NCBI GenBank assembly: GCA_013619035.1
Contig: JABXKX010000423.1
Span: 1 to 5,986 of the forward strand
Source of the DNA: Peptostreptococcaceae bacterium
GTDB lineage: Bacteria > Bacillota_A > Clostridia > Peptostreptococcales > Acidaminobacteraceae
DNA length: 5,986 nt
Reading direction: 5' to 3'
Notes under the pieces: model-generated
What the model was told of the DNA's origin: nothing
The model's database searches: none
The model's input: the letters and a program-made list of their open reading frames with translations, nothing else
Position numbers and translations under genes: made by a program
Part shown: positions 1 through 5,966 of the stretch, one piece after another
Position numbering within the stretch: position 1 is the stretch's first letter
How the letters are laid out: every line of letters starts with the position of its first letter

Positions 1-18
1 TTGAATTGTTTTTTTCAT
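1..18 (-). CDS. Start of an unidentified gene, cut by the window edge
   Basis: Only six codons are visible, reading MKKTIQ, and the gene runs off the low-coordinate end of the window. The ATG follows a GAGGG ribosome binding site by 5 bases. It begins 13 bases after the stop codon of the TetR-family gene on the same strand, with no room for a separate promoter or terminator, so the two are probably co-transcribed. An in-frame ATG four codons upstream (28-30) overlaps the GAGGG site and is less likely. The product cannot be identified. Genes directly behind TetR-family repressors are often the regulated target, commonly a transporter, but that is inference from family habit only. Confidence 0.55.
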
Positions 19-31
19 ATATACCCTCATT

Positions 32-610
32 TTATACTTTTACATAACTAAGATGTTTTTTTATACCTTCTAAGTATTTAATTTTTACCTGGTCATTGTA
101 TAAACCATCATGTTCAAGAAAAAACCATTCGTTGTATCCTGTTAAAATATAGGAAATGTGAGTGTATAATTCTAGACTTAAGTCTAAGGTCTCGTATAAT
201 TGTCGATAAACTTTTGAAGATTTTTCAATCATGAATTCTTTGATTGATATTAAATCCTCTAACTCTATATCTTTAATCATATGTCTAAAAAACTTATATA
301 GATCAGGTTCTTCTATTAAATAATCAAATTCTCTACTTGCGTAATTAAGAAGCTTCTCTTGCCAAGTATCAGATTCAATTGAAGCAACCTTCATATAATC
401 AAGCAAATTCTCTGATGCATACGTTACCATATAGCTATATAACTCTAGTTTTGTTGAAAAGTATTTGAATAAACTGCCTTTAGATACTCCAAGATTCTTT
501 ACGATTCGATTCGTAGAGGCTATAGCATAACCATAGGTTCCAAATTCTTTGATTACCATATTTATAATACGTTCTCTTTTGACTTCTGAAATATTATTAA
601 AAGTACTCAT
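32..610 (-). CDS. TetR/AcrR-family transcriptional regulator
   Basis: A 192-residue protein with the usual TetR length and layout. The N-terminal DNA-binding domain spans about residues 10-55, with the helix-turn-helix at about 33-51 (NRIVKNLGVSKGSLFKYF) followed by the typical K-x-E-L-Y continuation. The rest (about 60-192) is all-helical, aromatic-rich and divergent, as expected of a ligand-binding and dimerisation domain; the ligand cannot be read from sequence. An in-frame ATG at 658 would give 208 residues. The start at 610 is preferred because GGAGGAG lies 3 bases upstream, the protein then begins in normal TetR fashion, and the predicted -10 and operator lie between the two ATGs. It has its own promoter after the gatB terminator, a palindrome suggesting autorepression, and a gene start 13 bases downstream that it probably controls. 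Cytoplasmic; no membrane segment is seen. Confidence 0.9.
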   Translation of the reverse strand: MSTFNNISEVKRERIINMVIKEFGTYGYAIASTNRIVKNLGVSKGSLFKYFSTKLELYSYMVTYASENLLDYMKVASIESDTWQEKLLNYASREFDYLIEEPDLYKFFRHMIKDIELEDLISIKEFMIEKSSKVYRQLYETLDLSLELYTHISYILTGYNEWFFLEHDGLYNDQVKIKYLEGIKKHLSYVKV

Positions 611-612
611 TT

Positions 613-619
613 CTCCTCC
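613..619 (-). promoter_or_regulatory. Ribosome binding site that sets the TetR gene start
   Basis: GGAGGAG on the minus strand ends 2 bases before the ATG at 608-610, with the GGAGG core 4 bases further out than the ATG edge at 611-614. It is close to the anti-Shine-Dalgarno complement, and no comparable site precedes the upstream in-frame ATG at 658. Confidence 0.8.
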
Positions 620-621
620 GG

Positions 622-635
622 TGACCACCTGGTCA
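622..635. promoter_or_regulatory. Candidate operator for the TetR-family repressor
   Basis: A perfect inverted repeat, TGACCA-CC-TGGTCA (arms of 6, spacer of 2), lies just before the ribosome binding site of the TetR gene. Counting 7 bases from the predicted -10 puts the transcription start near 634, so the palindrome covers about +1 to +14. A dimer bound there would block initiation. The symmetry and position are seen in the sequence; binding by the neighbouring repressor is inferred from how TetR-family genes are usually autoregulated. Confidence 0.65.
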
Positions 636-640
636 ACATC

Positions 641-669
641 ACTATAACATTCTTCCACATGAATTGCAA
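641..669 (-). promoter_or_regulatory. Sigma-70-type promoter of the TetR gene
   Basis: On the minus strand, a -35 element TTGCAA (664-669, 4 of 6 to consensus) is followed after exactly 17 bases by a -10 element TATAGT (641-646, 5 of 6). Transcription would start at about 634, giving a leader of about 25 bases. The -35 lies immediately beyond the U-tract of the gatB terminator, which fits an independent unit starting here. Confidence 0.65.
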
Positions 670-670
670 T

Positions 671-712
671 AAAAGACCTCTATTAAAACTTAACTACAGT
701 TTTAATAGAGGT
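671..712 (-). terminator. Rho-independent terminator of the aspS/gatC-gatA-gatB operon
   Basis: A perfect 15-bp inverted repeat (676-690 with 698-712, loop of 7) begins 6 bases after the gatB stop codon. On the minus-strand transcript the stem is followed by C and then UUUUAUUG. The stem is AU-rich with one GAGG/CCUC end, and the U-tract is short, so some read-through into the TetR gene is possible. On the opposite strand there is no U-run after the stem, so it probably works in one direction only. Confidence 0.8.
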
Positions 713-718
713 TTATCA

Positions 719-2146
719 TTAAATTTCTTTAATCAATGTATCTATAAGTTGTAATGTTTTTTCAGGATCTGCTTTACCTTGAGTGACCCTCATCACTTGA
801 CCAACAAGTGATTGGATAGCCTTCTCTTTTCCACCCAAATAATCCTTTACAATTTTATCGTGTTTTTCAAGTACTGGTTTAATATAAGTGATTAACTCCA
901 ACTCATCTGTAATCAGTTGAAGTGACTCTCTCTTCACAATCTCTTCAGCTGATAAACCTTCTGACCACATCATGTCAATTACTTTTTTTGCAATAGAAGT
1001 ATTGATAATACCTGTATCAATTAATCGGATTAGACCAGCAAAATCCTCAGGACTAATTTTTAAGATATCTTCAGTTTTACTTTTTAGTTTTAATACTTCT
1101 GAAATCAATACATTAGCAATCAACTTAGGTTGATCATAACATGCCAAAGTCTTTTCAAAGAATTCAGCAACTTCTAAATCAAGCGCTATTTGTTCTGCAT
1201 CAAATATAGATAGATCGTAAGACGACATATATTTATGTTTTTTTGCATCAGGTAATTCAGGTAAACCAGCTTCTAACGCTTTTATATACGCTTTTTCAAT
1301 AATAATTGGTAATAAATCAGGATCTGGGAAATATCTATAATCATGTGCATCTTCTTTGGTTCTCATAGAAACAGATTTGTTTTTATCTTGCTCCCATCTT
1401 CTTGTTTCTTGTACTACTGCCCCACCAGTTTCCAAAACTTTGATCTGTCTTGTAAATTCATGTTCTATAGCACGTTGTATAGATGAAAACGAGTTTAAGT
1501 TTTTCATTTCTGTTCTTGTACCTAATGTAGATTCACCTTTTTTTCTTATAGAGAGATTGACATCACATCTAAAAGATCCTTCGTTCATTTTACAATCAGA
1601 TATACCAGTATAAAGTAAGATGCCTCTAAGTTTTTGCAAATACAGTTTTGCTTCATTAGCCGAACGTAGATCAGGTTCTGAAACGATTTCAACAAGTGGT
1701 ACACCTGCTCTATTGTAATCGATAAGTGTCCCAAGTTCTTTGTTATGAACTAATTTACCTGCATCTTCTTCAATATGGATACGAGTGATTCCAATTTTTT
1801 TACTGACATCTTTATCTTCGACTTCTATAAAACCTCTTTCACACAAAGGTTGATCGTATTGTGAAATTTGATAAGCTTTTGCTAAATCGGGATAAAAGTA
1901 ATTCTTTCTATCTTGTTTACCGACTTCGGTTATTTCACAGTTTGTAGCCAAACCCGCTACAACCGCATACTCTACCACCTTTTCATTTAATACTGGCAAT
2001 GAACCTGGCAAGCCTAAACATACGGGGCATACTTGAGTATTTGGTTCTTGACCAAATCGTGTACTACAACCACAAAATATCTTTGATTCTGTTTCTAGTT
2101 CCACATGGACTTCAAGTCCAATGACCATTTCATATGTCTTATGCAT
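719..2146 (-). CDS. gatB: Asp-tRNA(Asn)/Glu-tRNA(Gln) amidotransferase subunit B
   Basis: GatB, 475 residues, normal length. It is the tRNA-binding and kinase-like subunit of GatCAB: it activates the side-chain carboxyl of mischarged Asp-tRNA(Asn) or Glu-tRNA(Gln) with ATP and transfers ammonia delivered from GatA. The N-terminal signature VIGLEVHVEL is at 8-17. DRKNYFYPDLAKAYQISQYD is at 79-98. The catalytic-centre residues known from Staphylococcus GatB appear to be kept as His14 and Glu127 (my alignment from memory). Cys25, Cys27, Cys40 and Cys43 form the Cys4 zinc site present in many GatB proteins but lost in some, such as Staphylococcus. The C-terminal helical, YqeY-like tail ends with the LVGQVM motif. 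An ATG eight codons upstream (2168-2170) is rejected because AAGGGGA lies 7 bases before the ATG at 2146 and GatB proteins usually begin right at this point. The gene overlaps gatA by 8 bases, implying coupled translation. Confidence 0.96.
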   Translation of the reverse strand: MHKTYEMVIGLEVHVELETESKIFCGCSTRFGQEPNTQVCPVCLGLPGSLPVLNEKVVEYAVVAGLATNCEITEVGKQDRKNYFYPDLAKAYQISQYDQPLCERGFIEVEDKDVSKKIGITRIHIEEDAGKLVHNKELGTLIDYNRAGVPLVEIVSEPDLRSANEAKLYLQKLRGILLYTGISDCKMNEGSFRCDVNLSIRKKGESTLGTRTEMKNLNSFSSIQRAIEHEFTRQIKVLETGGAVVQETRRWEQDKNKSVSMRTKEDAHDYRYFPDPDLLPIIIEKAYIKALEAGLPELPDAKKHKYMSSYDLSIFDAEQIALDLEVAEFFEKTLACYDQPKLIANVLISEVLKLKSKTEDILKISPEDFAGLIRLIDTGIINTSIAKKVIDMMWSEGLSAEEIVKRESLQLITDELELITYIKPVLEKHDKIVKDYLGGKEKAIQSLVGQVMRVTQGKADPEKTLQLIDTLIKEI

Positions 2147-3581
2147 CTTTAAGTCCCCTTTCCAAAGCATGAGCTGCCTTTATTAAAGTTTTTTCATCAA
2201 ACGAAGGTGCTATCAGTTGTACACCGATTGGCATACCATCTTTATCAAAACCACCATTTAAAGAAAGTGCTGGTAAACCTGCTATATTAACCGGTACAGT
2301 ATAAATATCTCCTAAATACATTTCAATAGGATCTTCACATCTAAGTCCTATATTGTATGCCGTTGTTGGTGCTGTTGGTGATAAAACCAAATCATAAGTT
2401 TTAAATAACATATCAAAGTCAGATTTTATCATACTTCTTACTTGTTGAGCTTTCTTATAATAAGCATCGTAATAACCAGAGCTAAGAGCGTAAGTGCCTA
2501 ATAAAATTCTTCTTTTTACTTCTTCTCCAAAGCCTTGGCTTCTTGCTTCTTTATAAAGTTCATCTAAAGTAAATTCACCCTGAGGTCTAAATCCATATTG
2601 GATACCATCAAATCTAGCTAAGTTTGATGATGCTTCTGCTGATGAAATGATATAATAGGCAGGCAAAGCATGCTTCACACTTTTCAGAGTTACATAATCA
2701 ACGGTTGCGCCTAAACGTTTAAATGTTTCAGCAACATCTAATACAGTCTTTTTTACATCTTCAGCTAATCCTTCATCTAAGTAATTTGAAGGTAAAGCAA
2801 TTTTCATCCCTTTTATATCTTGATAAAGTGATTCCAAGTAATCATCTACAGCTACATCAGCAGAGGTTGTATCCTTTGCATCATGTCCAAATAATATGGT
2901 CATGATATAAGCCAAGTCCTCTACACTATGTGCCATTGGTCCAATTTGATCTAATGAAGATGCAAATGCAATCAAACCATTTCTTGAAATTCTACCATAA
3001 GTCGGTTTTAAGCCAACAATCCCACAGAAAGATGCCGGTTGCCTTATTGATCCACCAGTATCAGATCCTAAAGTAATTAAAGCTTGTTTAGAAGCCACTG
3101 CTGCTGCCGAACCACCTGAACTGCCACCTGGTACTTTACTTAAATCATGGGGGTTTTTGGTGCTTTGATAATATGAATTCTCAGTCGTTGATCCCATTGC
3201 AAATTCATCTAAGTTCAATTTCCCAAGAATCACACCATCTTCAGCATCGATCTTTTCTACTACAGTCGCATCAAATGGAGAATAATAGTTTTCCAACATC
3301 TTTGATCCACATGTCGTTGGCATACCTTTTGTCACAATATTGTCTTTAATGGCAATTGGTACACCCGCTAAACGACCGACTGTTTCTCCTTTTTTAAACT
3401 TATCATCTATAATTCTTGCTTTTTCTATGGCCTTTTTACTATCCACATAAAGATAAGCAGCAATTTTTCTATCTGTTTTTTTAATATGATTTAAATACTC
3501 TGTAATAATCGCTTCATATGTCAGTACGCCTGATAAAAAAGCATCTCTCAATTCTTTGAGGCTCATATCTATTATTGTCAT
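2139..3581 (-). CDS. gatA: Asp-tRNA(Asn)/Glu-tRNA(Gln) amidotransferase subunit A
   Basis: GatA, 480 residues, full length, is the amidase-signature glutaminase subunit of GatCAB. It hydrolyses glutamine (or asparagine) and channels ammonia to GatB. The Ser-cisSer-Lys triad is visible: Lys79 in PIAIKDN, cis-Ser154 in PGGSSGGSAAAVAS (151-164) and nucleophile Ser178 in GSDTGGSIRQPASFCG (172-187). The numbering matches that known for Staphylococcus GatA. The C-terminal half carries the usual YTVPVNIAGLPALSL segment near residue 440. The gene starts 1 base inside the stop of the upstream aspS-gatC fusion (TAATG), with its GGAGGT site encoded by the last codons of that gene, and it overlaps gatB at its end. 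This favours translational coupling and balanced subunit amounts. No catalytic residue is missing. Confidence 0.97.
   Translation of the reverse strand: MTIIDMSLKELRDAFLSGVLTYEAIITEYLNHIKKTDRKIAAYLYVDSKKAIEKARIIDDKFKKGETVGRLAGVPIAIKDNIVTKGMPTTCGSKMLENYYSPFDATVVEKIDAEDGVILGKLNLDEFAMGSTTENSYYQSTKNPHDLSKVPGGSSGGSAAAVASKQALITLGSDTGGSIRQPASFCGIVGLKPTYGRISRNGLIAFASSLDQIGPMAHSVEDLAYIMTILFGHDAKDTTSADVAVDDYLESLYQDIKGMKIALPSNYLDEGLAEDVKKTVLDVAETFKRLGATVDYVTLKSVKHALPAYYIISSAEASSNLARFDGIQYGFRPQGEFTLDELYKEARSQGFGEEVKRRILLGTYALSSGYYDAYYKKAQQVRSMIKSDFDMLFKTYDLVLSPTAPTTAYNIGLRCEDPIEMYLGDIYTVPVNIAGLPALSLNGGFDKDGMPIGVQLIAPSFDEKTLIKAAHALERGLKDA
2154..2160 (-). promoter_or_regulatory. Ribosome binding site that sets the gatB start
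   Basis: AAGGGGA on the minus strand, inside the 3' end of gatA, lies 7 bases before the ATG at 2146. It falls downstream of the alternative ATG at 2170 and so supports the shorter, 475-residue GatB. Confidence 0.7.
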
Positions 3582-5665
3582 TATTGACCTCCAATACTTT
3601 TCGGTACTAAGAAATAGTTACTGTGTTTACTAGGAGCATTTTTGAGCGCTTCTTCAACACTTAAAGATTCTTTATTTTCGTCTTTTCTAAAAACATTTTT
3701 GGCTTGTCCAATAAATGATAATGGTTCAAATCCTGTTGCATCGACTTCATTTAAAGCATCAGCAAATCCAATGATATCGTCTAAGTGTTTCGAAAATTCA
3801 GTTTTCTCGTCATCGCCAATTTTTAAATTTGCAAGTCCGGCTATATAATCTAATGTTTCATGAGTCATTTTAGTAGGTTCATCAACTTTAATTTCCTGTA
3901 ATGCAACATGTAGATCAAGTTCCATTAACTGTTCTGCATCAATTTTAGAAGGCGCATGCATCATCGCGCAAGAAGCATCTCTTAACTTCGGAAAGGCAAT
4001 AACTTCTCTTATACTTTGTTTCTTTGTCATCAACATAATCAGTCTATCCAAACCAAATGCAAATCCTCCATGTGGCGGTGTACCATATTCAAATGCTTTT
4101 AACATAAATCCAAAACGTTCTTTTGCTTCTTCTTCTGAGAATCCTAATAATTTAAACACTTCAGTTTGCATGTCTCTGTCATGAATTCTAATACTACCAC
4201 TACCAAGTTCTACACCGTTTAAAACCACATCATATGATTTGGCACAAACTTTACCAGGATCGGTCTCAAATAATTCCAAATCTTCATCTCTTGGCATTGT
4301 AAATGGATGATGTTTAGCAACAAATCGTTTTTCTTCACTTGACCATTCTAAAAGTGGAAAATCTGTTACAACAACAAATGCAAAGTCATCATCGTCTCTA
4401 AGACCTAATAATGAACCAACATCTAATCTTAAGTTACCAAGAATACTAAGTGCTTTTTCTTTCTCATCAGCACTAAATATAATTAAGTCTCCAGGTTCTG
4501 CCCCGAGTCTTTCTTGAATAGCTACCAAATCTTGTTCAGAGAAGTATTTTGTTAAAACACTTTGTAAACTGCCGTCTTCAAGAATCGAAATCCAAGCCAT
4601 ACCTTTACCACCATATTGAATGGCATTCTTTGTGAGTTGTTCAATTTGTGTTCTTGTAAACTTGCTACCACCTTTTACACAAAGGCCTTTTACAATACCA
4701 CCAAGATCTACAACTTTTCTAAAAACTTCAAACGAACAAGTCGCCATAATGTCACTCAGTTCAACCATCGGCATTTCAAATCTTAAATCAGGTTTATCAG
4801 AACCAAACTTATCCATAGACTCTTCATAAGTAATACGTCTAAATGGTAGTTCAATATCTAATGCCAGGGTATCCTTCATAATTTTTGTGAATAAAGTTTC
4901 TAAATAGTAAATAATATCATCTTCAGTTACAAAACTTAATTCCATATCTATCTGAGTAAATTCCGGCTGTCTATCAGCTCTTAAATCTTCATCTCGAAAA
5001 CACTTGGCAATTTGGAAATATTTATCGATACCAGATACCATTAACAACTGTTTGTAGATTTGTGGTGATTGAGGGAGTGCATAAAAATTCCCTTTTGAAA
5101 GTCTACTCGGTACAACATAATCTCTTGCACCTTCAGGAGTTGACTTTGTAAGTATTGGTGTTTCTACTTCGATAAAATCATTTTTTATCATCATATCTCT
5201 GACGATCGTAATAACTTGTTGTCTCATTTTTAATGTACTTAACATATCACTTCGTCTTAAATCCAAGTATCTGTATTTCAGTCTTAAGTCTTCTTTGATA
5301 TCGATATTTCCATCAATCATAAACGGTGGTGTTTTTGATTTGTTCATGATATTTAGCTCCATAACTCTTATATCAATCATGCCCGTAGGACTGTTTAAGT
5401 TAATGGTATCGTCATCTCTTCTTTCAAGATTTCCTTTTATTTCAACAACGAATTCGTTTCTGATTGTTTCACATGATTTGAAGATTTCTTCAGTGACATT
5501 TTTCAAGTCAATAACCACTTGTATCACACCACTGGCATCACGTACATCAAGGAATATAACGCCTCCAAGGTCACGTCGTCTTTGAACCCAACCCATGACT
5601 GTAACAGATTGTCCTATATGATTTTCTGTTAATCTCCCACAGTAGTGCGTTCTTTTTAGTTTCAT
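3581..5665 (-). CDS. aspS-gatC: Aspartyl-tRNA synthetase fused to GatC
   Basis: A single 694-residue frame joins a complete bacterial-type class IIb AspRS (1 to about 587), a short linker (about 588-599) and a complete GatC (600-694). AspRS parts in order: OB-fold anticodon-binding domain (1 to about 110, with [11 protein letters not shown] at 25-35); motif 1 ending at Pro170; flipping loop TPEGARDY (176-183); QSPQ (199-202); motif 2 [18 protein letters not shown] (223-240; ATP-binding Arg224, Glu226); GAD-type insertion (about 295-425); [12 protein letters not shown] (484-495); motif 3 [10 protein letters not shown] (533-542; Arg541). It would charge tRNA(Asp) and, if non-discriminating, also tRNA(Asn). 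The start at 5665 follows AAAAGGAGG by 5 bases. It lies first in the T-box-controlled operon, overlaps gatA by 1 base, and no separate gatC is seen. The domain calls are firm; non-discriminating specificity is inferred from GatCAB linkage and the Asn T-box. Confidence 0.95.
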   Translation of the reverse strand: MKLKRTHYCGRLTENHIGQSVTVMGWVQRRRDLGGVIFLDVRDASGVIQVVIDLKNVTEEIFKSCETIRNEFVVEIKGNLERRDDDTINLNSPTGMIDIRVMELNIMNKSKTPPFMIDGNIDIKEDLRLKYRYLDLRRSDMLSTLKMRQQVITIVRDMMIKNDFIEVETPILTKSTPEGARDYVVPSRLSKGNFYALPQSPQIYKQLLMVSGIDKYFQIAKCFRDEDLRADRQPEFTQIDMELSFVTEDDIIYYLETLFTKIMKDTLALDIELPFRRITYEESMDKFGSDKPDLRFEMPMVELSDIMATCSFEVFRKVVDLGGIVKGLCVKGGSKFTRTQIEQLTKNAIQYGGKGMAWISILEDGSLQSVLTKYFSEQDLVAIQERLGAEPGDLIIFSADEKEKALSILGNLRLDVGSLLGLRDDDDFAFVVVTDFPLLEWSSEEKRFVAKHHPFTMPRDEDLELFETDPGKVCAKSYDVVLNGVELGSGSIRIHDRDMQTEVFKLLGFSEEEAKERFGFMLKAFEYGTPPHGGFAFGLDRLIMLMTKKQSIREVIAFPKLRDASCAMMHAPSKIDAEQLMELDLHVALQEIKVDEPTKMTHETLDYIAGLANLKIGDDEKTEFSKHLDDIIGFADALNEVDATGFEPLSFIGQAKNVFRKDENKESLSVEEALKNAPSKHSNYFLVPKSIGGQ
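3584..3868 (-). other. gatC: GatC domain of the fusion protein
   Basis: Residues 600-694 of the fusion form a whole 95-residue GatC, the usual size of the free protein. An N-terminal helical part ([14 protein letters not shown]) is followed by a second helix, then the NVFRKDE segment and the C-terminal [14 protein letters not shown] signature. GatC wraps around GatA and GatB and stabilises the complex. It starts at a methionine (3866-3868) as a free GatC would, but no ribosome binding site lies within about 15 bases upstream; an AGGA about 24 bases away is too distant. Independent translation is therefore unlikely. Confidence 0.9.
3587..3592 (-). promoter_or_regulatory. gatA ribosome binding site inside the gatC coding end
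   Basis: GGAGGT on the minus strand lies 5 bases before the gatA ATG (3579-3581) and also encodes the last Gly-Gly of the upstream fusion protein. With the TAATG stop/start overlap, this is a standard arrangement for coupled translation. Confidence 0.75.
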
Positions 5666-5685
5666 TACAGCCTCCTTTTAAATAT

Positions 5686-5719
5686 AAAAAAACCCCATCC
5701 CTAGTAAAGGGACGAAGTT
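5686..5719 (-). terminator. T-box regulatory terminator
   Basis: A 12-bp stem (5708-5719 with 5691-5702, several G-U pairs, loop of 5) is followed by seven U (5692-5686, the first two also closing the stem). Its 5' arm contains UUCGUCCC, the same bases that form the 3' side of the antiterminator, so only one of the two structures can form. It would stop transcription before aspS-gatC when the sensed tRNA is charged. Confidence 0.93.
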
Positions 5720-5738
5720 TATATTCGCGGTACCACCC
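5709..5738 (-). promoter_or_regulatory. T-box antiterminator
   Basis: GGG (5738-5736) pairs with CCC (5711-5709), and GCGAA (5728-5724) pairs with UUCGU (5716-5712). This leaves a 7-base bulge UGGUACC (5735-5729), the expected T-box geometry. UGGU in the bulge would pair with the unacylated tRNA 3' end: UGG with CCA, and the last U with discriminator base A, or G by wobble. Confidence 0.88.
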
Positions 5739-5855
5739 AAATTGATCTTTCGATCCGGCTCAATCGATACGGACATGATGTCGATATCTATCCATTTAAC
5801 GCATGGCTTACGTCTAAATCTACTCACCTAAGTTTTCGGTTAGATGCTCAGAGAT

Positions 5856-5858
5856 GTT
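5856..5858 (-). promoter_or_regulatory. T-box specifier triplet AAC (Asn)
   Basis: Aligning the specifier strand with the glyQS T-box recalled from memory (CGAAA, then triplet, then ten bases ending in UGAGC) places AAC at the specifier position. AAC is the asparagine codon read by a GUU anticodon. Shifting by one base would give AAA (Lys) or ACA (Thr), neither of which fits the genes. No Asp codon (GAC/GAU) is at this position. Confidence 0.8.
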
Positions 5859-5960
5859 TTTCGATTATTTATCCGTACTGAATTTCCACCACCATCAGCT
5901 CTCTATGACATCATCAATAATTTACTTTTTCTCGTCACTGCATTTCTTTTATTGTTTATG

Positions 5961-5966
5961 ATTGTA
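5961..5966 (-). promoter_or_regulatory. Candidate -10 element of the T-box operon
   Basis: TACAAT on the minus strand (5 of 6 to TATAAT) lies about 18 bases before the base of Stem I, a suitable distance for a start near 5954. The matching -35 would fall at or beyond the window edge (about 5984 onward), so the promoter cannot be confirmed here. Confidence 0.4.

Larger units (their letters stand above)
5686..5945 (-). promoter_or_regulatory. T-box riboswitch leader, predicted tRNA(Asn)-responsive
   Basis: A T-box leader controls transcription by sensing uncharged tRNA: the anticodon pairs with the specifier in Stem I and the free CCA end stabilises an antiterminator. Seen here in RNA order are the Stem I base pairing AUGC (5943-5940) with GCAU (5847-5844), GA-rich segments consistent with the usual kink-turn, and a 5' AAGUA segment of the specifier loop. 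A helix of AUUAUU with AAUAAU follows, then AGAGAG and a CUGA/UCAG apical stem. The 3' specifier strand is CGAAA-AAC-AUCUCUGAGC, a layout closely parallel to the well-studied glyQS T-box. Next come smaller hairpins, including GAUC-GAAA-GAUC (5755-5744), then the T-box sequence GGGUGGUACCGCG (5738-5726), and the alternative antiterminator and terminator. The aspS-gatC start codon lies 20 bases after the U-run. Stem boundaries were folded by eye. Confidence 0.96.

Noticed and set aside
611..658. Upstream in-frame ATG extending the TetR protein by 16 residues
   Set aside because: The predicted -10, transcription start and operator lie between this ATG and the internal one, it lacks a good ribosome binding site, and GGAGGAG directly precedes the ATG at 610.
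1356..1613. Plus-strand open frame of 85 codons opposite gatB
   Set aside because: It lies antisense to a strongly conserved gene, has no recognisable domain and looks like a shadow of that coding sequence. The shorter plus-strand frames at 2723-2905, 3642-3848, 4620-4829 and 5295-5585 are rejected for the same reason.
2147..2170. Upstream in-frame ATG extending GatB by 8 residues
   Set aside because: The good ribosome binding site lies downstream of it, and the extra residues are the gatA 3' end and that binding site read in another frame.
3869..3900. Possible internal start giving free GatC from the same mRNA
   Set aside because: No Shine-Dalgarno sequence lies at a usable distance before the methionine at 3868, and the only AGGA is about 24 bases away. 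Coupled re-initiation would need a stop in the AspRS frame, which is absent.
5744..5785. Short inverted repeats (ATCGA/TCGAT and GATC-GAAA-GATC) as protein operators or mobile-element ends
   Set aside because: They lie between Stem I and the antiterminator, where T-box leaders normally carry accessory stems, and are better read as RNA hairpins.
5686..5945. A tRNA gene or small protein gene in the 5' leader
   Set aside because: The hairpins, the conserved T-box sequence and the alternative terminator explain the region as a T-box leader. No cloverleaf and no convincing reading frame with a ribosome binding site is seen.
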